A stretch of 64,000 nt of DNA from Polytrichum commune (GCA_950295325.1 OX485808.1:13518501-13582500), one strand, 5' to 3'. Shown: positions 44,638 to 54,482, numbered from the stretch's first letter. The notes: a model not told the origin generated them from the letters alone. A program made the numbers and translations.

Positions 44638-45531
44638 TTATTTCTGGATGCTCTCAAACTCAGCTTCAAATTGATGAGCCTTGGCCATAGCAAGCAATGT
44701 GCTTGTCCTCATATTTTTGCGCTCCACAATCGCATCCAACAGAAATTTCTTCAACCTTGCATTCTGCTCCTCCAGTCCGCCAATTTTGGCTTCGTGATTA
44801 ACAACCACTTCATTGACCACTTGAAGTTGTTGTTGCATGTCCACCACCTCCTTTTGCAAAGCCTCCATCTTTCCTCGCATTACTTCATTCCTCATACATA
44901 CCTCCAGAGCTTGTGATTTTGCAATCTTGGCCTCCTGTAAAGCTGCGTCCCTCTCTGCTTCCAAAGACTGAAGGTTAATTGGTGTACTACTTGAACTGCT
45001 AGCCTCCCCCATCGTAAGTGTTGCAACTCGATTTTCCAACTCGAAAATCATCGTTTTATACTCACGAATTTCCAACGCATGTTGCTTACGCAATTCCTCC
45101 ATTCTGCTCTCCGTCGGGTCCACTCCATGTTCACCAAGGTTTACCTCGTCTAGGACCTCGTTAACCACGTCGTTGATCAGGTTGTTGACCTCGACATTTG
45201 CCTCCATGCCCTCATCCATATGCTCAAACGCCTCCTCGATGGCCATCTGCACGTCATTGGCTGGTCGTTTACGATTACGTGGTTTTTTTGGTTCCCGACC
45301 CTCTGGAATTGGGGCCCCAGGCTCGTCCACTAGTCGAGGATTCCTCCTGAACCACTCCGAAACGGGAGTGTATGAAATATCTGGAACTGTGCATTTAGTG
45401 AATGCAATTCCGATACCCCCAAATTTTTGACCATGCAGGGTAGCCAAACTTGACCAATCCACCCTAACTCGCAACACGTGCTCCGCATACATCATACACG
45501 CCACCGACTTTGGAATTGCACTCTTGGCCAT
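44638..45531 (-). CDS. Coiled-coil block of the cargo gene
   Basis: 297 residues from ATG 45,531. A globular start (LATLHGQKFGGIGIAFTKC) is followed by a basic linker. Long heptad-rich stretches (EELRKQHALEIREYKTMIFE, EALQKEVVDMQQQLQVVNEV) predict a parallel coiled coil and so oligomerisation. No enzyme motif. It overlaps the N-terminal block by 40 bp in another frame. Confidence 0.55.
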   Translation of the reverse strand: MAKSAIPKSVACMMYAEHVLRVRVDWSSLATLHGQKFGGIGIAFTKCTVPDISYTPVSEWFRRNPRLVDEPGAPIPEGREPKKPRNRKRPANDVQMAIEEAFEHMDEGMEANVEVNNLINDVVNEVLDEVNLGEHGVDPTESRMEELRKQHALEIREYKTMIFELENRVATLTMGEASSSSSTPINLQSLEAERDAALQEAKIAKSQALEVCMRNEVMRGKMEALQKEVVDMQQQLQVVNEVVVNHEAKIGGLEEQNARLKKFLLDAIVERKNMRTSTLLAMAKAHQFEAEFESIQK

Positions 45532-46352
45532 CTATCCAAATTGGAGATACTTCTAAGTATCGTTAGGAATCTCCATTTTGCCTCCACGTCATCAAGCTGC
45601 ATATAACTCGCACTGATGGCCTTGCAGTGTCGCTCGTGACAAGGTCTTGGCCACAACCGATCAAAGTGAGGGAAACCCACGTACTGCATTGCAGTCTTCA
45701 CTGACCACGGTTGTGGTACATTCTCCCAACCTGCCCTGGCTTTTTGAGTGTTGTCATCATAAACATCCCACTCCAACCCAGCGGCCTTGCGTACATGTGA
45801 TCTGTGACAACCTGATCCCCCACTTGCCATGTCTCCAGATCCTCCACTTGCACTTGCCATGTCTCTAGATCCTCCACTTGCCATGTCTGGAAATCCTTCA
45901 CTTGCCGGATCCACCCAAATTGTAGTTTCTAATTCTAATCTAGAACTCTAATTTTTAAATTACTAATTGCACTTCATAATAGTGCTACAAAACATCCAAG
46001 CATACACTTCAAAATAGTGTTGCTGTGGAATTAGTTCAAAAATGTCGTTAAAAATTAAACTACAAAAATTCAGCATACCCTTCGAGCACCCCGCTACCAG
46101 CGCTCACGCAGAGGCCAGTTGACTGGGCGCGTCACAAGGAATATGCCAAAAAAGCAATATGCCACGTCACAAGGGAACGGGTCCACGTGGATCACACCCA
46201 CAAACAGGTCAGTAAAAAAAGTATAAAAGGATCCCAAAAAAGGGATCCTTAACTCCTCCGAGCACCCCGCTAAACCCCGCACTCTGTAGTAGAGGAGGGT
46301 CGTCCGGGCGCCCACAAGGAGTGGAGTGGGGTATGTAAGTGGTCCCCTCCAC

Positions 46353-46359
46353 TTATATA
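46353..46359 (-). promoter_or_regulatory. TATA box of the RING cargo gene
   Basis: On the minus strand GTATATAAGTGG, about 440 bp upstream of the ATG at 45,914 and directly next to the start of minisatellite 2 at 46,366. Confidence 0.55.
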
Positions 46360-46365
46360 CCCCTC

Positions 46366-47165
46366 CATCCGCTCCCCGTTCCCACCCTGTTCGCACCCGT
46401 TCCCCTCCCAGTCCGCGCCCGTTCCCCTCCCAGTCCGCACCCGTTCCCTACCAGTCCGCGCCCGCGTTCCCCCCAGTCCGCACCTGTTCCCTCCCGTCTG
46501 CGCCCGTTCCCCCCCAGTCCGCACCCGTTCCCCCCCAGTCCGCACCCGTTCCCCCCCAGTCCGCACCCGTTCCCCCCCAGTCCGCACCCGTTCCCCCCCA
46601 GTCCGCACCCGTTCCCCTACGTCCGCCCCCCGCGTTCCCCCCAGTCCGCACCCGTTCCCAAACGTCCGCGCCCGCGTTCCCCCCAGTCCGCACCCGTTCC
46701 CTCCCGTCCGCGCCCGTTCCCCCCCAGTCCGCACCCGTTCCCCTACGTCCGCCCCCCGCGTTCCCCCCAGTCCGCACCCGTTCCCTCCCGTCCGCGCCCG
46801 TTCCCCCCCAGTCCGCACCCGTTCCCCTACATCCGCCCCCCGCGTTCCCCCCAGTCCGCACCCGTTCCCCTACGTCCGCCCCCCGCGTTCCCCTACGTCC
46901 GCACCCGTTCCCCCCAGTCCGCACCCGTTCCCCCCAGTCCGCACCCGTTCCCCCCAGTCCGCACCCGTTCCCAAACGTCCGCCCCCTCGTTCCCTACGTC
47001 CGCTCCCACGTTCCCCCCGTCCGCTCCAACCCGCCCCCCCCGTCCGCTCCATGTTCCCTTACGTCCGCTCCAACGTTCCTATAAGTCCGCCCCATGTTCC
47101 CCTACGTCCGCTTTAGAGTTCCCCTGCGTCCGCTCTAGCGTTCCCATACGTCCGCTCCCGAGTTC
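46366..47165. repeat. GTCCG minisatellite 2
   Basis: About 800 bp of units such as CAGTCCGCACCCGTTCCCCC (about 21 bp, five nearly identical in a row at 46,517-46,620) alternating with CCTACGTCCGCCCCCCGCGT. Units decay toward 47,165. Sense strand of the adjacent gene is the G-rich one. Confidence 0.9.
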
Positions 47166-47621
47166 CTTTGAATCTGCACTTTTTAACTTTTTTTGGAAGT
47201 TTGGACATAGTCTCGGTTTTTTGGCTCTCAAAAATTCATATGAAGTCCAAAAAATGATTTCTTGGTATCCATGGATAGGTAATGAAGTCCTCTACATGAA
47301 TATGCAATAATATTTCTACTGCACATTCCCGCATCCCTCCATCCGCACCCCATCTAACTTAGGCCCTTTGCAAATAATATATGTGACACTAAATATCATT
47401 ACCGGTGTACTTATCCACACAAAACTAATGAAGGATCCCTCAAGCAACAAAGTAACCAATGTAGTATGATAACCAACAAATTATCACCCCTATGGAGACA
47501 ACGATGTACAAGTAATGACTTTATTATTGCGACGACGGTACAAATGCCCTTTATAAATCACATACATGAACAAACCATGCACGATTTAATATTCCACTTC
47601 ATTCCGTCAACTTGACTTCCG

Positions 47622-48182
47622 TCATGGCAACCTCGTAGATGCTTGTGGCTTCCGTCGAGGGTCCATTTTTTGGAGAGGATTCGGTCGAAGTAAATCAACA
47701 TAGCTAATCGTTCGGTCTTTCATCCGTTCCTTCAATGGTAGCCGATGAGGCGATAATCCTCTCCTCTTCTTACGAAAAGGCAAAGTCCTTGAAGATTCTT
47801 CCGCTACCTTGACATCTTCAATGTCGATTGAAGTCTCCTCCACATCCACATCCCCGGGCTTCTCCAAAATATCCGCACACAAATCAATCAGATCATTTAG
47901 ATCTCCACCCACGCATTGTGTGTTGTCATTCTCCACCGCATCGATCTCAAAGTTGTCCGCATATCGTCGTTGGTCCTCCTCCGCCCTCATCCTCCAAGCT
48001 TGTGTAGATTGTGAGAAGGGAGTCATGACATACTTATCACGAAATCGATCCCTAGCACATCTCTCATCTCTCTCACGCTCGGTTGATGGATTGAATGGAA
48101 TATCGGGTTCACCTAAATTTTCTATCTCCTCATCACATCCTAGACCCTCAAACATGTCTCTCTTCTCTCCCATCCTATCCAT
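47622..48182 (-). CDS. Small acidic/basic protein, unrecognised (hAT cargo)
   Basis: 186 residues, one exon, ATG at 48,182. The N-terminal half is charged (STERERDERCARDRFRDKY, FSQSTQAWRMRAEEDQRRY), then an acidic stretch (DLNDLIDLCADILEKPGDVD, VEETSIDIEDVKVAEESS) and a basic C-terminus (PFRKKRRGLSPHRLPLKERM), possibly a nuclear-localisation signal. No known domain. A TATA-like CTTATATA (48,224-48,231, minus strand) is about 45 bp upstream. It may be an element-encoded accessory protein. The intact frame in a region of biased composition supports it moderately. Confidence 0.55.
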   Translation of the reverse strand: MDRMGEKRDMFEGLGCDEEIENLGEPDIPFNPSTERERDERCARDRFRDKYVMTPFSQSTQAWRMRAEEDQRRYADNFEIDAVENDNTQCVGGDLNDLIDLCADILEKPGDVDVEETSIDIEDVKVAEESSRTLPFRKKRRGLSPHRLPLKERMKDRTISYVDLLRPNPLQKMDPRRKPQASTRLP

Positions 48183-48435
48183 GATACTCTACCCTCGTTA
48201 TATGTATGAGTCTAAATGCTCTACTTATATATTGAGCTCAAAGGACTTTATGAAATATACATATTTGATGTAATCCAAGATGTAGAGGATCCAATTCTCG
48301 TTGGTAGGATAAAGACAACACAATAGGAATAAAAAGAAAGTTGGTGAAGTCAAATAGTTAGTTGCACTTTTTGAAAAAGTCCCCCGACACCCGCATTGGA
48401 AACCTCTTTGAAGCTTCTATATTTGATGGGTTGTC

Positions 48436-48727
48436 CTTTCATTCAACAATTCACATATTTGAGCTTCAACCTTAGTGGTTCGTATAGTTTCACAATCCAC
48501 ACGCATTCGAATGTCATATAAATTCAACAAAGTACATATTTGTGCTTCAATCTTTGTGGTCCATATGGTTTCACAACGTATATTAGGCATCCGAATGCCA
48601 TCTTCATTCAACAATTCACATATTTGAGCTTCAACCTTAGTGGTTCGTATGGTTTCACAACCCACACGCATCTCCTTGCCCTTTCATTCGACAATTCACA
48701 TATTTGTGCTTCAACCTTTGTGGTTCA
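48436..48727. repeat. Four tandem units of about 82 bp
   Basis: Units start near 48,438, 48,522, 48,605 and 48,686 with the shared blocks CATTCAACAATTCACATATT, GAGCTTCAACCTTAGTGGTT and GGTTTCACAACCCACACGCA. The last unit is cut short where a telomere-type run begins. Confidence 0.85.
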
Positions 48728-48765
48728 TAAACCCTAAACCCTAAACCCCTAAACCCTAAACCCTA
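48728..48765. repeat. Interstitial telomere-type repeat
   Basis: Five CCCTAAA units, one with an extra C, directly abutting the end of the 82-bp repeat inside the hAT element. Confidence 0.85.
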
Positions 48766-49817
48766 TGTCATTCCAAATTGCTACCACATATGTGCCGTTG
48801 TTTTGTTCTCTCACTCATGTAGAAGTGTTTCCATACATGGTTTGAGGGTTTAGGTTCCCAGCTTTCCAACGAACCCACCCACTTTTTTTTACGATGCCTA
48901 CAACGAAAGTTAAACGTTCGCAAATCGCGAGGACTACTTCAAGTTGGCACAATCTCTACTTAGACATATAACTTATGGTATACATTGGGGTTTTTAGAAG
49001 GGGTCATGAACGCACGTGATTCTCAAACATAATGTAGAGTGCATCCCCCGAGTTCCTATAGGCTTCATAAAGATATCTTACCAACACCTTACACAAATTA
49101 GAACATTCTAGAAAAGCAAATTAATATGGTCCACATTGATATTAAACTAGGGATTTGGTGTGGGCTTAAATTTAATGTGGCCCACATTAGTGATCATTTG
49201 GGGGGGGTGCACTATACTAAATCCGTATGAGTATATGTGAGTGCACAAAAGAGGTATTGATTTGAACTTTGTTGTATTATGTATTATTCTTCACAAAATT
49301 ATAAGTTGTAGTTATGTAAATATATAGAATAATTTTAAAAAATATACAACATCTCTACTAACTTGTATGGTAGTGTCATTAGATTTTATAGAATAAGGTT
49401 TATTTTATTTTAGTATTGGCTTAAACTGGTACATAAAAAGAACCAACCACAAGTGAACATACGATCTTACATATCATTTGATGGTAGACTTCAAAACAAT
49501 AATTGCATTAGCTTTTATGACATGTATTACAAATCAGAGTATGGGAGGATTGAATGGAAACAGATGCTTAGGGACTTGGAAAAAGCCCCGGACGTGGCCT
49601 ACCATGACATTCTTAACAAATTTGATTTGATTTGGGGGGTCAAAGGTCTTATTGTGACCCGTAGCAACTTAGTCCCTACTTGGAAGGATAGGCCTCAAAT
49701 GAGCATTATTTCTAGATTTAAACTTAGGCTGCGCTGTTTCGGCTGGGTTGGTTGTATTTTCAATTTGAATTTTCAATTTGTGCCAAAAAAAGAATAAGAC
49801 ATGTATTGCAAATATAA
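48766..49817. other. AT-rich spacer in the hAT element
   Basis: A plus-strand open frame of 114 codons (49,453-49,797) has no recognisable motif and I do not call it a gene. Nothing else is seen. Confidence 0.45.
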
Positions 49818-50290
49818 GGGCCGGTTCACAATATGGCCAAACTTTAAGAGGTTCAACATTTGGACCAATGAAAATGCTGAAATGCCCAAAGTCCGTCCTC
49901 TCGGCCTTCACACTAGAGGCCGAAGTTCAAAGGACGTGGCCTCCAAAAGAGCCTAGGTGGCAACACTTTTAGGAAGTTATGGCGCCAAGAGTTCGGCCTC
50001 TCGAGCAAAGATTGGGTATAGCAAAATGCTCAACCCAAACTTCCGTCGAGAGGCCGAACATTTTTTTCATTAAAATAATCAATCATTGACAAGATCTTGG
50101 CCGTTAGATTGGAGGGGTTATTTTGAGCAAGGAATAAAGTGGCATGCTCCTTTGAGTTTGGACTTTGGGATTGGCCTTTGGAGGCTTCACACTTTGGCCA
50201 TCCAAGCCGAGAGGCCGTGGGAGTTCATGGCCAAAGGTTTGGACTTTGCGCTTGGCCTTTGGAGGCTTCACACTATGCCCAACTAAGGCT
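49818..50290. mobile_element. Decayed Tourist-type MITE inside the hAT element
   Basis: GGGCCGGTTCACAATATGGC preceded by TAA (49,815-49,817), then inverted relatives of the 15,249-15,601 copy (GGCCTTCACACTAGAGGCCG, CAACCCAAACTTCCGTCGAG). The right end has only CTTCACACTATGCCCAA at about 50,269, so that terminus is broken or rearranged. Confidence 0.65.
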
Positions 50291-51107
50291 ACCCTTACTA
50301 TATTTTCTTGGCTATTTTCAGTTCATTTCTTTGAACTATCAACAAAGTTGGGCCACTTAATCGCACGGCCTCTTCACTTGGACGGCCAAGAATATGTCCA
50401 AACTTCCAAAAAAAAATGATTGTGAATTATATAAATATAAATATAAGCAATTGTGAAGATTCCTTGTGAGAGAATACCATTCATAAAATTGCACACCCAA
50501 TCAAAACTTTATTCAATATCAAGTTTACAAATCACGAGTGAATATGAATCAATGTAACTGGATGTGTAGTTTTTATCATCCATATTATGGTTGTATTTCA
50601 TCCGTTAAGGTTTATAGAGTCAGATTTACAAAGAAGGGAGTACCATTTTGTTAACTGTTAACACGTTTAACATTTATAGTGTGCAATATGTGGGGAGTAG
50701 AAGAAAGATAACATTTAGAGATGTTTTGGATCACGTGTACAACCGATATAACTATAGTTTACTACATTTTGTGGCATACCAAAATTAGAATAAATATAGG
50801 TAACTGCATTTTTTCAAGACATATCACAAACAACTATAGTTAACTTGAACTTAGCACATGGATGTGATAACAACGATGTGAAAGAAGGATGTGGCCTCAC
50901 GAGAGGCGAGAACCTTGGTTAGCCTCCCATAGACTTCTTCTCGATTATGGAGCAAAGGCCTCATGGAGTAGTATGAACATTGCACTAAGATCCATAAACC
51001 TCATACAATATACAAGTTTTGTATGAAAAAATGATGGCTTTATTTACATCTCCAACGGTTACAAAATTGGTATGATTCAAAATTGTTGCAAAAAAAACAA
51101 AAAAAAT
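50291..51107. other. AT-rich spacer in the hAT element
   Basis: No open frame or repeat that I can support; likely the 3' flank of the kinase-like gene. Confidence 0.45.
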
Positions 51108-53024
51108 CTATTTTGCAGTGTCACGGAAGCACATTGTCGGGTTAACCATGTTGTATGGAGGGGACTTCAAAATGTTCACTACGTGTGTGATGGTTGACCT
51201 TTCCGCTGGATTGGTCTTCGTCAATGAATCCAATGCTAACTCAAACCGCATATTCAAGCCATTTGGATCACTGTTTAGCTGAAACAAGGGGGAAGTCGCA
51301 TCCCTGGCATAAATCTTCTTTGCCAAAGCACCCACTGAGAAGGACTCCGATAGACACGTGTGCCTATGTTTCCGAGCCATCCTCACCGGAGAGGTGGATG
51401 TTCCACGCTGCCCTCGTACATGGAATAATTCTGGACCAGCACAGTTGTATTTTGCTTTGTGCTTGTTCATCTCATCCACTGAATCTTTTCCATAGTTGGA
51501 GGGTGCGTCTTCACCTCCCCAGAATGCCATGCCCCAATCACACACACCAATGTAAACCGTGTTCTCACGGTCTTGTGGGAAATGCAACATGACATTGTTG
51601 GGATTAAGGTCATTGTGCAACACGTCATGCTTGTGCACTACATCCACAATGCACATTAGAGCCCATGCCAAATAAGCTCGATGCCTTCGATATACAACCA
51701 ACCGTTTCCGTGCTTCAAAGTCTGCCCCAGGCATGTGAAGGATTGTGCGCTCGTGGGTTTCCGGAACGCTGAAGTCATAGATCCTCATGTTTTTCAAGGA
51801 GCCTCCATTCCACCACATCGAATAGGATTCGTATGTTTTCATATTGAGGTATTGTAGCTTGATTACCCCAGGATGATCTACTGGACACGCCAATGCTTCA
51901 ACTGAACGTTCCTTTCGATTCTCCAAACTATTCGTGGCCTTCATGGTCTTCCCAGCCCACTCTATCCAGCTAGGGATGAATGATGCTCCATGAATTGCGA
52001 CTCTCCGCACCACTCCGAAGGTCCCTTGGAAGATTTCCTTATCCAAGGCTTTGATCTCCGCATTCCTAGGCAACCATATGACACCCTGCCGGCCCTGAGT
52101 GGCAATGTTGTCTGCCATCTGCCTGTCAATAAAAATGGGAAGGTTGCGGGCGGATGTTCCTTTTGCTGCTATTACGCCTCTTTTCCAATTCTCTAGCTTC
52201 ATGTACAGCTCGGACTTCCTGCCACTACTACTTCCCTCGCTAGGATGCACAGCATCATATGCCATTGTTGGATTGTAGATTGCTTCCACGGCTTGTTGTT
52301 CAATCCAGGTGCCCCAATCGCTCATGCCCCTAGCATCTTCAAACTCTGCTCCAGCCGTGGCTTCCGTGAGAATAAGAATCAAATCGTTCCTCACCAAATC
52401 CAACCCCTTTGTACCATCATTGAGGTATTTTTTTTCCAAATAAACCATGCTGTTATTTCTAAACCACTCCAACAGCACGACCCTACAATGGTTTCGAGCC
52501 TCATCGATCCGCGGGTCGCGTTTGCCTCTATTTTTCCTTTTCCTCGATTGCGAACCTGAAACCCCGGACCCCTCCTCCGTCCCTTCCGAAATTGCTGGGC
52601 GTTTTTGTCCCCGTCTTTCACCATGCTCCGAACCCTGAGGTACATCACATGCAGGGCTCTCCGGTCTTGATGTCCGCCGTGTCGGAGATCGTGGTGGCAC
52701 GGACTCTCCATGAGTGGCTGCATTTATATCGGTGGAACTGCCTGAGCTTGGTCCCCTTCCTGTTCTCCCTCTATGTCCACTGTTTCCCCGACTCCCACGT
52801 GTTCCACGGCTTCCACGTGTTTGGTTGCCTCCTGAATGGCCAACTGCAAAGAGCTCTTCGTCAAACCGAAAAGGATCTGGACGTGGGGGACGTGCTGCAG
52901 TGCTTCCACTTCCGGCCTCGCTTCCCGTACCCTCTCCAGTATGCGCAAGTGGAGTGCTTTGGAGCCAAGCACGGTGCAGCCTCGTATCCTCGTCTTGGTA
53001 AGGAGCAATGTCCTCCCCCTCCAT
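51108..53024 (-). CDS. Protein-kinase-like cargo protein
   Basis: 638 residues from the ATG at 53,024, chosen because upstream codons (TFTHSFLHSLTHAVFF) come from a small GTGAGTGAATGTA repeat in the leader. Residues 1-190 are Gly/Ser/Arg-rich and disordered with basic patches (RKRKNRGKRDPR). A helical region follows (RVVLLEWFRNNSMVYLEKKY). The kinase domain spans about 325-620. The glycine loop is IFQGTFGVVRRV (near 334), a candidate ATP-binding Lys is in AGKTMKATNS, the catalytic loop is HNDLNPNNVML (Asp472) and the metal site DWG (Asp496). HND and DWG replace the usual HRD and DFG, but the key Asp and Asn are present, so activity is possible. The frame is intact. A TATA box lies at 53,250-53,257. 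Substrates unknown. The nearest relatives are probably other divergent kinase-like proteins of plant mobile DNA. Confidence 0.75.
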   Translation of the reverse strand: MEGEDIAPYQDEDTRLHRAWLQSTPLAHTGEGTGSEAGSGSTAARPPRPDPFRFDEELFAVGHSGGNQTRGSRGTRGSRGNSGHRGRTGRGPSSGSSTDINAATHGESVPPRSPTRRTSRPESPACDVPQGSEHGERRGQKRPAISEGTEEGSGVSGSQSRKRKNRGKRDPRIDEARNHCRVVLLEWFRNNSMVYLEKKYLNDGTKGLDLVRNDLILILTEATAGAEFEDARGMSDWGTWIEQQAVEAIYNPTMAYDAVHPSEGSSSGRKSELYMKLENWKRGVIAAKGTSARNLPIFIDRQMADNIATQGRQGVIWLPRNAEIKALDKEIFQGTFGVVRRVAIHGASFIPSWIEWAGKTMKATNSLENRKERSVEALACPVDHPGVIKLQYLNMKTYESYSMWWNGGSLKNMRIYDFSVPETHERTILHMPGADFEARKRLVVYRRHRAYLAWALMCIVDVVHKHDVLHNDLNPNNVMLHFPQDRENTVYIGVCDWGMAFWGGEDAPSNYGKDSVDEMNKHKAKYNCAGPELFHVRGQRGTSTSPVRMARKHRHTCLSESFSVGALAKKIYARDATSPLFQLNSDPNGLNMRFELALDSLTKTNPAERSTITHVVNILKSPPYNMVNPTMCFRDTAK

Positions 53025-53249
53025 CGTGAAAAAAACCGCGTGAGTGAGTGAATGTAAAAAGGAGTGAGTGAATGTAGAAATGAGTGCGTGAATCTGGAAA
53101 AAAAATTGCGAGGGTTCCCCCACAATTTGCCCTGCCCTCCCAAACCCCCTGAGACCCGCGCGGTGCCGCTGTCCTTGGGACGGCAACAAGGTCTCGGGTC
53201 CCTTTGTGGTGGGAGGAGAGGAAAGTGAGGGGAACTAAAACCCCACGGC

Positions 53250-53257
53250 TTTATATA
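53250..53257 (-). promoter_or_regulatory. TATA box of the kinase-like gene
   Basis: Minus-strand TATATAAA, 226 bp upstream of the ATG and about 50 bp from the start of minisatellite 3. Confidence 0.65.
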
Positions 53258-53307
53258 GGCAAAGGGGAGCACAATCATTATGGGATCCCGGTCGGATTTG
53301 ACATGGG

Positions 53308-54348
53308 GCACGAAAAGGACGTATGGGGAACGTGGGAACGCGGGGGCGGACGGAGGGAACGAGGGGGCGGACGTAGGGGAACACGGGCGGACGGAAGGGA
53401 ACGGAGCACGGACGGGAGGGAACATACGGGAACATGGGGCGGACGGGAGTGGAACGTAGCGCGGACAGGAGGGAACATGGGGCGGACGGGAGGGAACATG
53501 GGGCGGACGGGAGGGAACGTGGGCGGACGGGAGGGAACGTGGGCGGACGGGAGGGGAACGTGGGCGGACGGGAGGGGAACGTAGCGCGGACGGGAGGGAA
53601 CATGGGGCGGACGGGAGGGAACGTGGGGCGGACGGGAGGGAACGTGGGCGGACGGGAAGGGAACGGGCGCGGACGGGAGGGAACGCGGTAGGGAACGGGT
53701 GCGGACGTTAGGAAACGTGTGGGAACGTGAACGCACGGCGGGGGAACGTGGGGCGGACGTGAGGGAACTTGGGGCGGACGGAGCCCTCCGCGTTCCCCCC
53801 GTCCGCCCCCGCGTTCCCTCGTCCGCTCCAGCGTTCTCCCCCCCGTTCCCAACCCCCTTCCGCCCCACCCCTGTCCGCTCCACCCCCCTCCCCCGTCCGC
53901 TCCACCCCCTCCCCCGCCCGTCCGCTCCACCCCCTCCCCCGTCCGCTCCACCCCCCTCCCCCGTCCGCTCCACCCCCCTCCGTCGTCCGCTCCACCCCCG
54001 TCCGCTCCACCCCCTCCCCCGTCCGCTCCACCCCCCTCCGTCCGCCCCACCCCCATCCGCTCCACCCCCTCCGTCCGCCCCACCCCCGTCCGCTCCACCC
54101 CCCTCCGTCCGCCCCACCCCCGTCCGCTCCACCCCCCTCCCCCGTCCGCCCCACCCCCGTCCACTCCACCCCCCTCCGTCCGCCCCACCCCCGTCCGCTC
54201 CACCCCCCTCCCCCGTCCGCTCCACCCCCCGTCCGTCCGCACCACCCCCCTCCCCCGTCCGCACCACCCCCCTCCGCCGTCTGCACCACCCCCCTCCGCC
54301 GTCCGCACCACCCCCCTCTCCCGTCCGCCCCACCGTCCGCCCCACACC
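53308..54348. repeat. GTCCG minisatellite 3, head-to-head arrays
   Basis: From 53,308 to about 53,775 the plus strand is G-rich (GGGCGGACGGGAGGGAACGT units, about 20-24 bp). From about 53,785 to 54,348 it is C-rich (CCCCGTCCGCTCCACCCC units, about 16-22 bp). The two halves meet near 53,780 (GGGCGGACGGAGCCCTCCGC), so they are inverted relative to each other and could pair. Confidence 0.9.
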
Positions 54349-54382
54349 TTCCTTAGTCATATTTTTCTACTTTGATTTTAAC

Positions 54383-54482
54383 AGAACCCTAAACACAATG
54401 GCAAAATGGTTTACTTGGCAAGGGAAATATGCACATCCATGTCGGCGTTTTCTGCCACATAGGACGCCACCTTGGCAAGAAG
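54383..54482 (+). other. Exon-like segment at the hAT right end, facing outward
   Basis: TTTGATTTTAACAG precedes it (acceptor-like) and GTAAGT follows it at 54,483 (strong donor). It contains an ATG at 54,398 and codes MAKWFTWQGKYAHPCRRF onward. No partner exon lies in the remaining 140 bp of the element, so it would splice into host exons downstream. It could be a captured gene fragment. Confidence 0.4.

Larger units (their letters stand above)
43609..45914 (-). pseudogene. Cargo gene: coiled-coil/RING protein with internal stops
   Basis: Four open blocks on the minus strand read as one long gene of roughly 767 codons. 45,914-45,492 gives an N-terminus with GDMASGGS-type repeats and ENVPQPWSVKTAMQYVGF. 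A change of frame near 45,531 leads to 45,531-44,638 (AKSAIPKSVACMMYAEHVLR, a basic PKKPRNRKRP patch, then a coiled coil). TAA at 44,640-44,638 is followed in the same frame by 44,637-43,978 with a RING-type finger (CAICQCPFGPEGCY ... CGAQFHPQC ... CPHC). TAG at 43,977-43,975 is followed in the same frame to 43,609 (ELQLEVGYHKNRLQLAAIDA). RING fingers usually make E3 ubiquitin ligases; role here unknown. Both stops would be Gln codons before a C to T change. An intron near 45,531 could replace the frameshift. A TATA box is at 46,353-46,359. Confidence 0.6.

Noticed and set aside
49453-49797. 114-codon plus-strand open frame inside the hAT element
   Set aside because: No motif and AT-rich; ends just before a MITE. 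Not enough to call a cargo gene.
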